Below are positions 63,219-64,000 of a stretch of 64,000 bases of DNA, piece by piece. Under the pieces are notes generated by a model, which saw only the letters and a program-made list of their open reading frames with translations, did no database searches and had not been told where the DNA came from. Source of the DNA: Callipepla californica brunnescens (Eukaryota > Chordata > Aves > Galliformes > Odontophoridae); NCBI GenBank assembly GCA_023055505.1, contig JALIRH010000146.1:186001-250000 (forward strand). Direction: 5' to 3'. Position 1 is the stretch's first letter; every line of letters begins with the position of its first letter. The translations under genes and the position numbers were made by a program.

Positions 63219-64000
63219 AGACAGTGCAGACACACAGTGCGCACACACACACACACACACACGCACAGACACACAGTGCACACAGACACACACACACACA
63301 CAAGTGCACACACAGTGCACACACACAGTACACACACACAGTGCACACACACACACAGAACACGCACGCACACCGTGCACACACATGAACAGTGCGCAAA
63401 CACAAGTATGCACACACACACAGTGCACACACAGTGCACGCACACACAGTGCACACACACACAGTGCACAAATACGAACACACACAAACACACAGTTCAC
63501 ACACACACAGTGCACTCACACACAGTGCTGACACAGTGCACACACACACACAGTGCACACACACAGTGCACACACACACTGCACTCACACACAGTGCACA
63601 GAGTGCGCACACACACACAGTCGACACACACAGTGCACACACACACAGTACACTCACACACACACACAGTGCACACAGTACACACACACACAGTACACTC
63701 ACACACACAGTGCGCACACAGAGTGCACACACACACTGTGCACACACACACACAGTGCAAACACACACAGTGCACACACACACACAGAACACACACATAG
63801 TGCACACACACAGAGCGTACACACGAACACACACGAACACAGAGTACACACAGTGCACATACACAGTGCACATACACAGTGCACACACACACTCACACTG
63901 CACACACAATGCACACACAAAAAGTGCACGCACACAAAGACACACAGTGCACACACAGTGCACACACACACACAGTGCACAAACACAGTGCACAGACAGT
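63219..64000. repeat. CA/GTGCAC satellite, start of a third array
   Basis: Starts exactly as at 9,652, then departs from copy 1 after about 280 bp. It continues past the window end. Confidence 0.96.

Overview
The window looks like avian nuclear DNA, most likely chicken or a close galliform. It contains CR1 LINE tails, a GC-rich vertebrate promoter, intron-containing genes, and endogenous retroviruses whose transmembrane Env resembles the avian leukosis group. The protein-coding anchor is ANP32E (acidic leucine-rich nuclear phosphoprotein 32 family member E). There is no sign of prokaryotic genes. Over half of the window is repeat, and most long open frames are low-complexity artefacts.

Layout: (1) 1-9,650 holds ANP32E copy 1 on the minus strand (exons 1-3 only), with minisatellite introns, a CpG-island promoter and a broken class I retroviral env. 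(2) 9,652-31,505 is a CA/GTGCAC satellite carrying two copies of a 736-bp LTR-like island. (3) 31,654-35,875 is a young provirus (minus strand) with 439-bp LTRs and a single 1,042-codon frame joining Gag, a short RT piece and Env. (4) 35,876-44,290 carries CR1 pieces, ANP32E exon 4 on the plus strand, a membrane-anchored coiled-coil gene made of eleven tandem 168-nt exons, and a broken pol fragment. (5) 44,320-52,680 is the same satellite, mostly on the opposite strand. (6) 52,720-53,158 is a solo LTR of the same family as the provirus, in opposite orientation. (7) 53,159-63,218 is a minisatellite followed by ANP32E copy 2 (exons 1-3, minus), more than 99% like copy 1 by eye. (8) 63,219-64,000 is the satellite again.

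The main structural result is that the provirus and the solo LTR have swapped target-site duplications. The provirus is flanked by CGGAGT on the left and GGTTGG on the right. The solo LTR has ACTCCG on the left and CCAACC on the right, which are the reverse complements of the same two hexamers. An uninterrupted copy of the first site survives at 45,032-45,037. The simplest reading is two independent insertions followed by recombination between oppositely oriented LTRs, which inverted about 17-21 kb. Undoing the inversion puts exon 4 on the minus strand beyond exon 3 of copy 2, joins the satellite arrays in one orientation, and turns the inverted duplicate 1-692 / 37,030-37,722 into a direct duplicate. 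A misassembly at the LTRs would look the same, so long reads across both LTRs are decisive.

Functionally, each ANP32E copy has a promoter, start codon and correctly phased early exons, but no acidic-tail exon is visible in the window. The coiled-coil gene is not one I recognise. It is the best candidate here for an undescribed protein: two hydrophobic segments, a basic stretch, then about 97 heptads in exons whose lengths are all multiples of seven codons.
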